A DNA stretch of 64,000 nucleotides from Leucosporidium creatinivorum (lineage: Eukaryota; Basidiomycota; Microbotryomycetes; Leucosporidiales; Leucosporidiaceae), in contig BCKL01000029.1 in NCBI GenBank assembly GCA_001600635.1, positions 206,434-270,433 of the forward strand. The letters run 5' to 3'. The position numbers were made by a program, and so were the translations under genes. This document shows positions 42,327 to 52,140 of the stretch, piece by piece; within the stretch, counting starts at the first letter, position 1; each line of letters opens with the position of its first letter. A model generated the notes under the pieces. The model saw nothing but the letters and a program-made list of their open reading frames with translations. It ran no database searches and was not told the origin of the DNA.

Positions 42327-45194
42327 CTACATCGCCACCCCAATGTACCCAACATCATAAGCACAACTGACCCTCTGACCCATCATCACGACTCCAAGCT
42401 CGGCAGTATACAGTGAATCCCCATCGCCCTCGCCTTCGAGCTCCGAATCCTCTGTCGTCGCCTCGCTGAGGATGGAGGCCAAGTCCGAGGAAGTCGTTCT
42501 GGAGCGAGGGATGCGAGGGGAGGAGGGAGGGGACTTGGCGTAGGCGAGGGAAGAGCGGTCGGAGGCTGCTCGTGAGGAGGCGAAAGAGGAGGAAGAGGAG
42601 GAGGAGGCGAACGAGTTGAGCGAAGGAGAAGCTTGGATGGAGGCGAGCGTGGCGTTGATCTCTTGTTCGATGGGGTCGATCTCGTCTGCTAATGACACCT
42701 CGGAGTTGATGGTGATGCCGGGCGACTCGTCGATGGTGGGCATAGTCGGGCACGAGGTGACGACGGGGGAGAGGGGGAGGGGGATGTGGGCGGGGTTCTG
42801 CGCCGTAGTGATGCGAAGCTTAGGGATGATGATGGAGAGAGGCGCGTCGCTGAACCGCGAATCGTCCGACTCGTAGGCCTTCTTCCCTGGTCGTCCACTG
42901 TCAACCGACGTCGATGCCGAAGTCCATCCCTCGCCCTCCTGGTCCTGCTCGAACCGCTCCCTCTCCCGTTCCATCTCCTCGAACTCGAGGTCCGTATCGG
43001 TGACGGTGATGAATGGTCCGTCGAACGAAGGCGCTCGTAGGCGACGCTCCCGCAGCGCATCGGCGGCCTGCTGAACGGCGTGCTGCTCGAGGGCCGACGT
43101 GGTGAGGGAGGATCCAGGGGAGCCGGAGGGAGGAGTATGAGGCCGGTTGAGGCGCATGAGCAGGTTGTGGAGCGTCTCCTCGCAGTCGGATGAGTCCTCG
43201 GCGTCCGATTGGCGGACGGTGAGGGGCGAGTTGGAAGAGAGGCGCCGAGCGTCGATAGCCGAGGGAGGCTGCATTGGCGTATGGATGGTGGAGGTGGTGC
43301 TGAGAGCGGGGGAGTGAGGAGGTGTGTAGTTCTCCTTCTCCTGCTGAGGTGGAGCAATGTACGTTCTCCGCTCGCCTGCCTTCTTCGGCACCGCTCGAGT
43401 CGACGCGCGAACCAGTCGTTTTGGCGGGAGAACGACGACCTTGGTTGGACCTGGTTGAGCGGCCTGGTTGATGGGCGCTTCCCACTCGCCGTGCTCGTCG
43501 TCGAAGGTTGGCGGGAAGATGCAGACCTCGGGGATGATGGGAGAGGAGCGGAAGGTGGACGTCGAGCTGGGCGTGGGCGAAGGAACGAATGGCTCGGCGA
43601 GACGAGGCGGCGACACCGGTGGCGAGGCGATCCGGGGCGACGAGGAGAATGTTGGTGAAGGCGCGAGGGAGAAGGTGGGAGAGGCTGGCGAGAAGAGGTC
43701 TCTTGGTGCCGAGTGGGGGACAGCGGCGAATGCGCCGGAGAGGGGAGGAGAGGCGAAGGAGGCGAGGCTGTCCGCTGGTGAAGCGGCGGCGAGAGCGGCG
43801 AGTGTAGGGAAAGCGTTGGCTGCTTCGACGTCGAGAGGTGCAGGTCGAGAGGACGTTCGCCGAGGGTAAGGACGAGGGCGGGCAATATCCATCGGCCGCT
43901 CGGGAGTGGGCGTTGTCGAGGTGCAGCGAAGGGCGTCCAGATCGCTGGATGATGGCGAAAGGGTGTTGGCGTCAAAGACGACTGTGCCCTCCTCCTCCTC
44001 GACGATCGCCTGCTCCGCCGGTGCTGGCTCGGCGTCGCCGCCAAACGACATCGGTCGATACATGCTGAGCACTCGAGTCCGCCTCCGTGCCGCTTTTTGC
44101 TCCCTCGACGCCTTGGGCGATCCCTTCATGTTCTTCTCGACCTGGGCAAAGACGGCATCCATCGAGATGCCCTCGAAGCGAATCGAGGGGATCCTCGTCT
44201 TGGATCCGACGCTCGACAGCGAGTCCTGGGAAGGGAAGAGGCGAGCAGCTGCTGCTCCCTGAGTTGGCGAGTCGTCCTCATCGTCTGCATCGCGAGATCC
44301 TTCCGGCGAAGCGGGCGGGCTGGGAGTGGCTTGACCGCGAAGAGCTCGGAGCATGCGCTCGTAGCCGAGGTCGAGAGGAGGGGAGGTAGGCGAGGGCTTG
44401 GACTCCGAAGCGGAGTAGCGCTTGGGTCGAGGGGGAGTTTCGGGGTCGGCCAGCATTGCAGCGACCATGCGAGGGATCGGCGTCGAGTTGCGCCGCGACT
44501 CGGTCTCGTCTTCCTCCTCAACGACGCGAAGACCTCCTTGCTGCTGACCTCGATGCTTCAACGGCGAGTCGGCGAGTCCTTTGACGCGCCACATGCGCTG
44601 AGCTCGTGTCTCGCCGCCCGTCGAGTCCTTGCTGCTGCTCTCGGGCGATGAGGTGATGGACATTGACGTCGCTTCGGAGCCCGACTCCCACTCGTCGGTG
44701 TTGTGGAAGAGGTTGGAGGAGGCGAAGGAGGAGGAGGACTTGAAGGTGGAGACTGTCGATACCGAGTCGCTGGTACAAACGCCGACGTGAGGCGCGATGA
44801 AGGCGGTCGGATGCTGCTTCGGCGCCGAAGAGGATGGGGTCGTTGAGGCGGCAGGAGGTACGGGGAAGGCGGCGAGAGTGGAATGGCGAATGGAGCTTCC
44901 TCCGGGCGAGTCGGGCGAGTTGAGCGAGCTACTCGAGTAGATGGAGGAAGGGCTGCCAGGGACTGCGAGGCCAGGCGAAGGAGGAGGGGCCAACGACGCG
45001 TCGATGGGAGCGAGTTGCTTCTTGCCTCCCCATGGGAATGAACGTAGCTTCCGTCCTAGCCCTCCCTCATTTCCTACACGGCCGTTCCGGGGTTGAGAAC
45101 CGTCTCGGCGATCCTGCGCCTCGTCTCCTACGAACGACTGGTCGAACGCGGGTGCGCTGAACGAGTGTGTACTCTTGCGCATCATGAAGCTCAT
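42327..45194 (-). CDS. Unrecognised 955-aa Ser/Pro-rich disordered protein
   Basis: A single exon of 956 codons. The start chosen is ATG at 45192-45194 (MSFMMRKSTHSFSAPAF), because the sequence just upstream is a good intron (donor GTGAGT at 45285-45280, AACTGACGG branch site, ACAG acceptor). The longer frame from 45281 would read through that intron. The protein is almost wholly low complexity, with a basic patch RKLRSFPWGGKKQLAPID near residue 50, many SP/TP sites, acidic segments, and a C-terminal DSLYTAELGVVMMGQRVSCA that is more ordered. SP-rich architecture fits a phosphoregulated scaffold or cell-polarity factor, but nothing identifies it. Confidence 0.7.
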   Translation of the reverse strand: MSFMMRKSTHSFSAPAFDQSFVGDEAQDRRDGSQPRNGRVGNEGGLGRKLRSFPWGGKKQLAPIDASLAPPPSPGLAVPGSPSSIYSSSSLNSPDSPGGSSIRHSTLAAFPVPPAASTTPSSSAPKQHPTAFIAPHVGVCTSDSVSTVSTFKSSSSFASSNLFHNTDEWESGSEATSMSITSSPESSSKDSTGGETRAQRMWRVKGLADSPLKHRGQQQGGLRVVEEEDETESRRNSTPIPRMVAAMLADPETPPRPKRYSASESKPSPTSPPLDLGYERMLRALRGQATPSPPASPEGSRDADDEDDSPTQGAAAARLFPSQDSLSSVGSKTRIPSIRFEGISMDAVFAQVEKNMKGSPKASREQKAARRRTRVLSMYRPMSFGGDAEPAPAEQAIVEEEEGTVVFDANTLSPSSSDLDALRCTSTTPTPERPMDIARPRPYPRRTSSRPAPLDVEAANAFPTLAALAAASPADSLASFASPPLSGAFAAVPHSAPRDLFSPASPTFSLAPSPTFSSSPRIASPPVSPPRLAEPFVPSPTPSSTSTFRSSPIIPEVCIFPPTFDDEHGEWEAPINQAAQPGPTKVVVLPPKRLVRASTRAVPKKAGERRTYIAPPQQEKENYTPPHSPALSTTSTIHTPMQPPSAIDARRLSSNSPLTVRQSDAEDSSDCEETLHNLLMRLNRPHTPPSGSPGSSLTTSALEQHAVQQAADALRERRLRAPSFDGPFITVTDTDLEFEEMERERERFEQDQEGEGWTSASTSVDSGRPGKKAYESDDSRFSDAPLSIIIPKLRITTAQNPAHIPLPLSPVVTSCPTMPTIDESPGITINSEVSLADEIDPIEQEINATLASIQASPSLNSFASSSSSSSFASSRAASDRSSLAYAKSPPSSPRIPRSRTTSSDLASILSEATTEDSELEGEGDGDSLYTAELGVVMMGQRVSCAYDVGYIGVAM

Positions 45195-46244
45195 ATCGGC
45201 TGCTGTATGATTGCAAGAAGAAGAGCTTTCCGTCAGTTGTTGTGTTCGGAGCGCGAAGCCAGCGAAACGCGTAGCAAACACTCACGGGAAGGTGGCTCAG
45301 AGGCCTACTGGGGTACAGATGTAGTACAATTAGGTGTCGAAGCTTGCTCGAGGTGCTTTGCTGTGGGTTGAAGAGCAGGTCAGCTGTTTGTTCGAGCTCC
45401 CTTGTCGCGTCTCCCTGCCAATGCGGAAAGCTCACCTGCAGAACGAGCTACAGTACGATGTGCTATGTACAGCAGTAGAAGTAGCGAATGTGTTGTGAAG
45501 ATCCAAAAATCACGAGTCGAGTACAGCGAGCGAAGCGGGCAGAGGCAAAGAGCTTCGGCGACGACGAGGGAGGGGTCAGAGGGAAAGTCGGACTTGGAGC
45601 TGTTGTGGAAGCGTCGAAGCACAGACTCGATGATCGCCTTTTGCCAAAAGCAGGGGCAAGCAGAGTTATGCATTTTGAAAGCCGTTAACGTCCCCCACAC
45701 TTGGCCTCGACGGCGCGTCGGAACTGGCCTTCTCACTAGTTTCTCGACGTCTGTGCTGCAGGAAGGTATCCCTGAGCTTGCAAGTCTGTGCTTTGATGTT
45801 GTCAGCACCTCCCTCTGCTCCCCCGAGCCGTCGCATCAGCTTCTGCCCCCTCCCGACTGCCTTTCGCCAAGTCCGAGCCGTTGGAGTGTGTGATGGCTGC
45901 TGTTTTCGGATCCGAGATGCTGCTCGATTTGGTGCTCGCAGCAGAAACCTACATGCCTTGCACTTCTCTCCCTGCGAGTGATTGACTCCACGGCCAAGCA
46001 GACGGGGTCAGTCCCTTTTTGAAATCAACGCCGAACCGGCTTTTCTGATGCAAGGGGGTCGTGTAGCCCGTCCCTTCAGAGGTCTGAGGGGCGTCGACTC
46101 AAGTACTCCACGGAACAGATTCTTTCGCGGCTCTCCAAGGTCGTTTCGCAGTCCTCGCAGTCAGGTTCGCCCAGGCTTGCGATGCTCGGCGCGAGCAGAT
46201 GAAGGAAGTTGGAGTTGATTGAGCTCAATCAAGCGGCTCCTGAG
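45195..46244. other. Leader intron, promoter and intergenic region
   Basis: 45201-45285 is the 5' leader intron of the 955-aa protein gene. The rest, to 46244, should hold its promoter and the 3' end of the acetyltransferase gene. A 163-codon plus-strand frame at 45402-45893 has no protein-like features. Confidence 0.45.
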
Positions 46245-47952
46245 CTACACACTGCAAGCCATGAGATACTGCTGCACGTAGTCCGCGTCCGCGGTGATGG
46301 GAACACGCCCAGAGAAGGACTCATCCGCGAGCTTGCACGCTTCGCTGCACCAGCGACCCCAGTCGCATCGTGTGCAGGTGATGGTCGCGGTCGAGTCGGC
46401 GCGTTGACACCTGAGTGAGAGAAGGCGAGAGGTCAGCTCGCACGTGACGGCAGCAAACGCAAAAGCGACCTACCAGCGGCAGCCCTCGCTCGCCTTCTCC
46501 CTCAACCGCTGCTTCGTTCCCCTCTCCCTCGTCTTCTCCGCCTCGTACCACTCATCTCTGCTTATAGCCCAAAGCTCCTGCGTTATGTGCTCGTTTGTTG
46601 GAGAGTACCTTGACGTCTTCTCCTTGAAGTTGGCGCCGAACCGCTTGGCGATCCGAACTGAAGCCTCGTTCCCTTCCCGAGGGTCGATGAGGACAGAGGG
46701 GAGACGGAGGATGTCAAAGCAGTACCGTAGGACAGTCTCGACAGCTTCGGTCATTATGCCTTGGCCCCAGAAGGAGGGATGGATCTCATAGACTGCGCGA
46801 GGAGGGAGAGGTCAGCCGAGATTCGAGCGTGGACAGTGCCGAGAGGCCTGAGAGCTCTTACAGATGGTCCCATGCATGCCCCAGGCGCTCAGTTGCTTCA
46901 ATGAAGGGTATCGGAAGCGCTGTCCTGCCTTCGGTCCTTGCACGAAAGCGAGGTAAGCGGGATCCGTAGACGGCTGCTCGGGGCTCTCGATTTGAATCGC
47001 TGTAGGACCGTCAAGAGGGTCAGCGTGGAGCCGGCGGGGCTCGCAGTGACGTTCAACGACTCACCAATGTTGCCAATGTACCCCTCCGTGCTCATCGCCT
47101 TCTTCGCCTCACACTTCCTCGCCTTGACCTTCGGCGCGCCCGCCTCGTCTGTTGCGATCGTAATGGCGAAAACATAGCGGGCGCGAGAAGTGCGGTCGGG
47201 CGACTTCTCGGGTCGAGAACTAGAGAAGGCAAGGGGAAAGTTGTCGAGGAAGTAGCCCAGGGTCAAAAAGTCGGTCCAGCTTCGCTCGGGGTTGGCGCCG
47301 TACAGCTGCGAGAGAGTGGTAAGCTTCCTGGTGGATACTACAAGGAAAGGCAACGCTATACCTGGGTTCTATTGACCAGGCGCTCACGCTTGATGGCGTA
47401 CACTCGCGAACGGTCTGGAAAAGAGCGAGTCAGTCTTGCGCCGAGCGAATGGAAGCTGCCAAAGCTCTCACCAGAGAGGCTGACAGGTCGCAGCACAAGG
47501 CGGGCAGTAGTCAGCGTGACCTTGGATCCCTCGGTTAGGAAGAGGTCGTAAGTCGACTGCGAGGAAGACGTCAGCGCCTTCCCTTACTGCTCCGGCTCGG
47601 CGCTGGCAAAGCTCACCTTCCCCAGATCCTTCAGCTTGCCAGAGGTCGACGGGAGCTGTGGCGGTGAGACTCTCGGCTGTCCGTGGTCCAGCTTGTGCTC
47701 GGCGTAGTTGTCCCTGAAGCATTTGCTGAGTGAGAGAGGTGGTCAGTAAAAGTCTCTGCCGAGGTCTCGCTAGAGCGAAGGTCGAGGCGCGTACGGAGTG
47801 CAGAAGTATACCTCCTCTCCTTCCCTCAGGCAGATGGGGCAGGCGTTGCATTTTTGTGCTGTAGAGCACGAGTTCGGTGAGCGATGGCAGGTTCAAGGGG
47901 AGAGTTGCTGCTCACCTGGCTGATCACAGTTGTCGCAGATAAGCTCGTCCAT
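46245..47952 (-). CDS. GNAT-family acetyltransferase flanked by Cys-rich zinc-finger segments
   Basis: ATG at 47950-47952 gives MDELICDNCDQP; the next exons give KCNACPICLREGEEVYFC, then KCFRDNYAEHKLDHGQPR, a zinc-finger-like start. The GNAT domain follows: LTTARLVLRPVSLSDRSRVY, NRTQLYGANPERSWTDFLTL, IGNIGESLNVT, IFYEIHPSFWGQGIMTEAVE (acetyl-CoA loop), and EGNEASVRIAKRFGANFKEK, matching acetyltransferases of the RimJ/RimL type. The C-terminus adds CRWCQ, TCTRCDWGRWCSEACKLADE, a second Cys-rich finger with MYND-like spacing. The stop TAG is at 46245-46247. About seven introns. The substrate is unknown. Confidence 0.78.
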
Positions 47953-48426
47953 GTTAAGCACCGAAGGTAGAAGTCTACAGCAGGCGGTGGGACGATCTGA
48001 CGAGGCTGACGACAAGCAGCGGATACGGAGGAGGAGGAGGAGGAGCGGATCGCAGGTTGGTTTCCCGTTGTTTCGTTGCTTCGCCGAACTTCCGTACAGC
48101 GCTACACGACTTCACTCACGCTCACTACTAGCTGCTGCTGGCCCATCGCCTGCCTCTTCCACCTCCCTACACCTCTTCGCCCTACGCCAGACGCTCGTCC
48201 GGCTCTCCACCTAGTCCCGGCGCTTCACCTCGCTTTGACGCGCTTCTGTAGCTCTCCAGACCTTTCTCGTCATCTTGTGAGCTCGGTACAGCTTCAGCTC
48301 TACCCGAAGAGCGATGTAGCGGAAACGGAGACATGCCCGACGCGTCAAGCCGCCCAAGATGAGGGATGGAGGCTGCTGTAGGGCTCGCGAGGGCATGGGC
48401 GATCACAGAGCATCAGATAGTAGTAT
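47953..48426. promoter_or_regulatory. Divergent region, acetyltransferase / PSF1, with PSF1 leader intron
   Basis: 474 bp between divergent genes. The sequence CATGCTGACCCGCC...CCCACAG ending at 48473 is a typical intron 3' end, so the PSF1 leader contains an intron whose donor I cannot fix. Confidence 0.45.
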
Positions 48427-49243
48427 ATGACAGGCTCTGAGCATGCTGACCCGCCTTCCGACTCCCACAGCTCTCCCACCTCGGACCGCGTCGAACACCT
48501 CTCCTTCTCCGGCTCACGTTCTCGCTGCAAGAGTAAGTACTTAAGCTGTCTACTTCGCAAACCTACATGCCGATGCTCTTCCTCCCACAGTGCTCGGCGA
48601 TCACGCCCAAGCGCTACTGCTGGACGCCCATCGCTCGCTCCAAACTCGCACCCTCATCCCTTACAACACCGAATCGGTTCGCGCCGTCCTGCGGGAAGCT
48701 TCATCACTCGGCGACTCCCTCGACGAACTCACTACCGCCTACGGCAACCCCCCTCCCCCACCCTGGTACGGGGAAGCTGTCATCAAGGTGCTGGCCCTCA
48801 AGCGCAACTACCGGAACCACCTCATCTACCACCAACAAAGGCTCGATACGCTCAAGGACAAGTTCTGGGAGAAGGGAGGGATCCTCGGCGCGGCGTTTGG
48901 AGCAGAGACGGATACGCGCAAGCACATGACGACCGCCGATGAGGAGTTCGCTAAGCGCTACGCCGAGCTCTGCATGAACCTCAAGACGAGCTACTACGAG
49001 GACGCCGATGAGCCGGGGATGCAGGGTCCGCAGATGATGGATGCGTTCGACCTGCTGGGAGGTGGAGTGGAGGCGGCGCCGCCGAAGGACGTCTTTGTGA
49101 CGGTCCGAGTGTTGAAGGATGTAGGAGATGTCGAGACGGTTAGTGGGGCGAGGTTGACCCTCACGAAGGGGAGTCAATACTCGTTGGCGAGGGAGGACAT
49201 CGAGAACATGATTGTGCAGGGCTTTGTCGAGATTATCGACTGA
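48427..49243 (+). CDS. PSF1: GINS complex subunit Psf1
   Basis: The main exon starts at 48591 and encodes LGDHAQALLLDAHRSLQTRT, WYGEAVIKVLALKRNYRNHL, IYHQQRLDTLKDKFWEKGGI, KRYAELCMNLKTSYYEDADE, and the C-terminal FVTVRVLKDVGDVETVSGAR with SQYSLAREDIENMIVQGFVE, up to TGA at 49241-49243. This is the complete Psf1 pattern. The Met that aligns with Psf1 N-termini is encoded across the intron: exon 1 ends CAAGA and exon 2 begins TGCTCGGC, giving A|TG. An upstream in-frame ATG at 48427 would add 35 Ser-rich residues, but a probable leader-intron acceptor at 48473 argues against it. A further intron (GTGAGT...CTAG, 49271-49340) lies in the 3' UTR. Confidence 0.9.
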
Positions 49244-49999
49244 GCCTCGGCGCTCAGCTGAAGGTGGAGGGTGAGTTCTGCTTCTCTTTGCGCTTCTGCT
49301 GCTACATCGGACTCGTCTCTGACTTCTTATCACCTCTAGTAGATCACGCCGTCAAAATATACGATCACATGGCGACCTCCCTCTCTTCCCTTTCCTCCTC
49401 TCTCAGCCGATCCGAGCCTCCCGTCCAAGCTCGTCCTCGTCAACCTCTCTCCACTGCTCGACGAATGTATGGACAGTCGAATGGAGTGCGCTACCAATCG
49501 TGCTAGCGGGAGGGAGGGCAGACATTTAGGTGTAGAATTGGCGAGCGCCGAGCGGCGGAGATGAGCTACCGTGCTGAGCAGCGCACGGGTGGAGAGCGTA
49601 ATGCTACATATGTTGATGTCACTTTGAGATCCACGGTAGAGCTGCCTCCTACCTCTTAAACCGCTACAGAAGAACAGCGAGGTCTCGATGGAAGCTGCAC
49701 AGCCCCTGACCTCCGCTTCTCCCGAGTTGCGCTCAGAAACGCATCATCGCTCTTCTTTCTACCTCTCGCTCGGCTCGCTCGCCTCGGTACAGCAGCTGCA
49801 AGCTCGCCTACAGACCTGCAGCACACATCAGCTTAGCCCTGCTCCGCTGAACAACGTCCCCGAGCGATCTCGGCCCGCTTCTTTCGCTCGAAGACGGACA
49901 ACAAGGTGCGCCTTCGCTGAGCTGTAGTCCACCGAGCGCACTGCTGACACTCCGAGAGCGCCATCAGAATCGACACCACTACATTTGAAGCGCTACACA
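49244..49999. other. PSF1 3' UTR with intron, and promoter of the next gene
   Basis: 756 bp. 49271-49340 looks like a spliced 3' UTR intron (GTGAGT, CTGACTTC, CTAG). The frame after it is short and unremarkable. The promoter of the membrane protein at 50000 must lie in the second half. Confidence 0.45.
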
Positions 50000-51934
50000 A
50001 TGACCTCCGCTCTCTCGCTCGCCGCCATCATCGTTCCCCTCGTCGTGCTGGGAGTCGCAATCCTTCTCGGCTTCCTCTGGCACCGGAGGTTACGCCAGTT
50101 ACTGCAGCACATCAAAGACGTCGAGTCGAGGTCAGCAGGCAGCGCAGTGGGAGCGAGCATCGGCTCGAGCGAGTGGGCGAGACCTCCGCCGTCGCCCCGA
50201 GTGCAGGTCGATACGGATGGAGCTTGGGTGCCAGTCGCCTTGGGCGATATGGTGATGCAGGAGCGGGATAGAAGCACAGAGACTATCGGCGAGGAGTGGG
50301 GACTCAAGGCGCTCGCGACCGAGGATCCGGGCGAGCTCAGCGCGAGTAGCGCGGGAACGGGGCAAGGGTGAGTCGTACATCTTTCGCATGCTCCAAGTGA
50401 ACCTCTAACTGATCCTACTCGTCTCGTGCAGGCCGAACAAGTCGCGAGTCTCGCTCCCTCCGCCTCACGACTACGAGCAACCTCAGCTCTTCGGCTCAAC
50501 AACCTCATTCGGCTCCAAGAGCAGCACCTACCACTCGGACTCCAGTGCACCCGAGACCGACAAGGTAGCCATCGGAGGTCGAGGTCAGCGCGTCCTCTCC
50601 AAGCGGTACTCTCGTCGACCGAAAAGTTTCGGCGGCAACTCTCCCTCCGAGCCGCCTTCGCCCAAGCCTCAGAAGACGAGGAAGGTCAAGAAGTCGTTCG
50701 GCATCGGTCTCTCAGATGACATCAGCTACCGCGACTCGGACTCGGACGACCAGGCGAGGAGCATCAGGCCGACCTACAGCTCCGACCCAGGTCACCGCTT
50801 CTCCACCGGCGGATTGTCCATGTTCCTCACAGTCGGCTCGCAGCAGAACCTCTCCTCGCCATCCGCTTCCCCTTCCTCCACTCCGCCGCACTCGAATCCT
50901 TCTACGCTCGGTCGGCGCAACACCGAAGCAGGACCGAAACGCTCGAGTGGAAGCAAGTCGAGTCGCCCGCTGCCTCCTCATCGCCATCCTTCCTCTCAAG
51001 GGGGTATTCCCATCCGCCCCTCAAGCTACCAGGCTCCTCACTCGTCGTTTGGAGCTGAGCCTACCTCGCCGGCGGGCACTCTCCCCTTAGGCGCCGCTCC
51101 ATCGCTCGCCAGCCCGTCTCATCCTCGACTCGACGCTCGATGCGCTTCCGACGCTCAAAGTTGGGAGATGAGCGGTAGCTCTGGATCCAACGACAGCCTC
51201 GGCCAACCTCCGACGTCTGCTCTCAAGCGAACTTCGCCTCACCCGCTCGCGCATCCCGAGCCGGTCATCTCGCCTTCCCCCATCTCAGCCTCTACATTTC
51301 GCCCTTCTCCGCTCGCCTCCACGCCGCTCATTCTCTCCCCTATAACTTCCAGTGGAGGTGCCAGCCCCTTCGCCTCTCCTCACTCGCCCATCCAACGCCC
51401 CTCGCTTCCCTCTCCTCAGCGCCTTCGGAGCAGCTACTACACCTCTGCCGACCTCTACTCCGACTCCGAGGTCATCCTCACCTCCCAACCTCCTCGCGAG
51501 GAACGCACTTCTCTGCTTCACCGCTCACCTTCAATCGAGCCGGCGCTGCTTCTGGGCGAGCAGCTCGAGCGGGCGAGCTCGGCGAAGGTGGGGAGGGAGA
51601 AGGAGAGGAAGAAGGTCAGGAGGCTGACACTCGAAGAGAGGGAGGAGCTGGAGGCTAAGGCGAGGTTCCCTCATCCGTACGAGAGAGGGATGAGCTGGAT
51701 GGGAGGGGCAGCGGCGGACAGTCGAGGCAGCCTGGCGAAGAGCCTCGAGCTGGAGCGGGCCAAGCTCATGGTGAGCAGCTGTCTCGCCCCGAGAACAGAT
51801 CTGCAGTTAACACTTCATTCTTTCTCCAGCTCACCAATCCCGATGATTCTTCGGCTGTCGAATCGACGACCGCTTCGGCGACTCCTTCCCGAGCAACTTC
51901 GATGGAGGAGCAGGCGCCGGGGAGAGGGTTCTGA
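50000..51934 (+). CDS. Single-pass membrane protein with long disordered tail, unrecognised
   Basis: ATG at 50000 gives MTSALSLAAIIVPLVVLGVA followed by ILLGFLWHRRL: an N-terminal membrane segment with basic residues after it (signal anchor). Everything after about residue 35 is Ser/Pro-rich and probably cytosolic, with KKSFGIGLSDDISYRDSDSD near residue 220 and a charged helical part (EKERKKVRRLTLEEREELEA, then RFPHPYERGMSWMG) near the end. One intron near 50368-50430 and one at 51769-51829; last exon LTNPDDSSAVESTTASATPS, stop TGA at 51932-51934. The FG-I-G motif recurs in the two genes that follow. The function is unknown. Confidence 0.72.
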
Positions 51935-52140
51935 ATCCTCGCAGCACGTGATGGAGGCTTTGAGATTGTGTATATCTGACGTAATGTGTTTATGGACATT
52001 CAAAGAGGTACAGCGAAACAGAGAGCGCTTTCCGGAGCGAGCTAACCGAAGGGTGCAGCTACAAAGCGAGCCCGACTGCTGGGGTATCGTCCATTTCCAT
52101 GGCGACCTGCGCCTCATCATCTTTGATGCTTCCCACGTCA

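Noticed and set aside
42689-44044. 451-codon minus-strand frame within the 955-aa protein gene
   Set aside because: Shifted-frame shadow with Arg/Ser/Pro-only composition; the 955-aa frame is longer and has varied composition.
45195-45281. Longer N-terminus (MFATRFAGFAL...) of the 955-aa protein
   Set aside because: That stretch has donor, branch site and acceptor of an intron, so it is probably leader sequence rather than coding.
45402-45893. 163-codon plus-strand frame between the 955-aa protein and the acetyltransferase
   Set aside because: No motif or protein-like composition, and it overlaps expected promoter and leader sequence.
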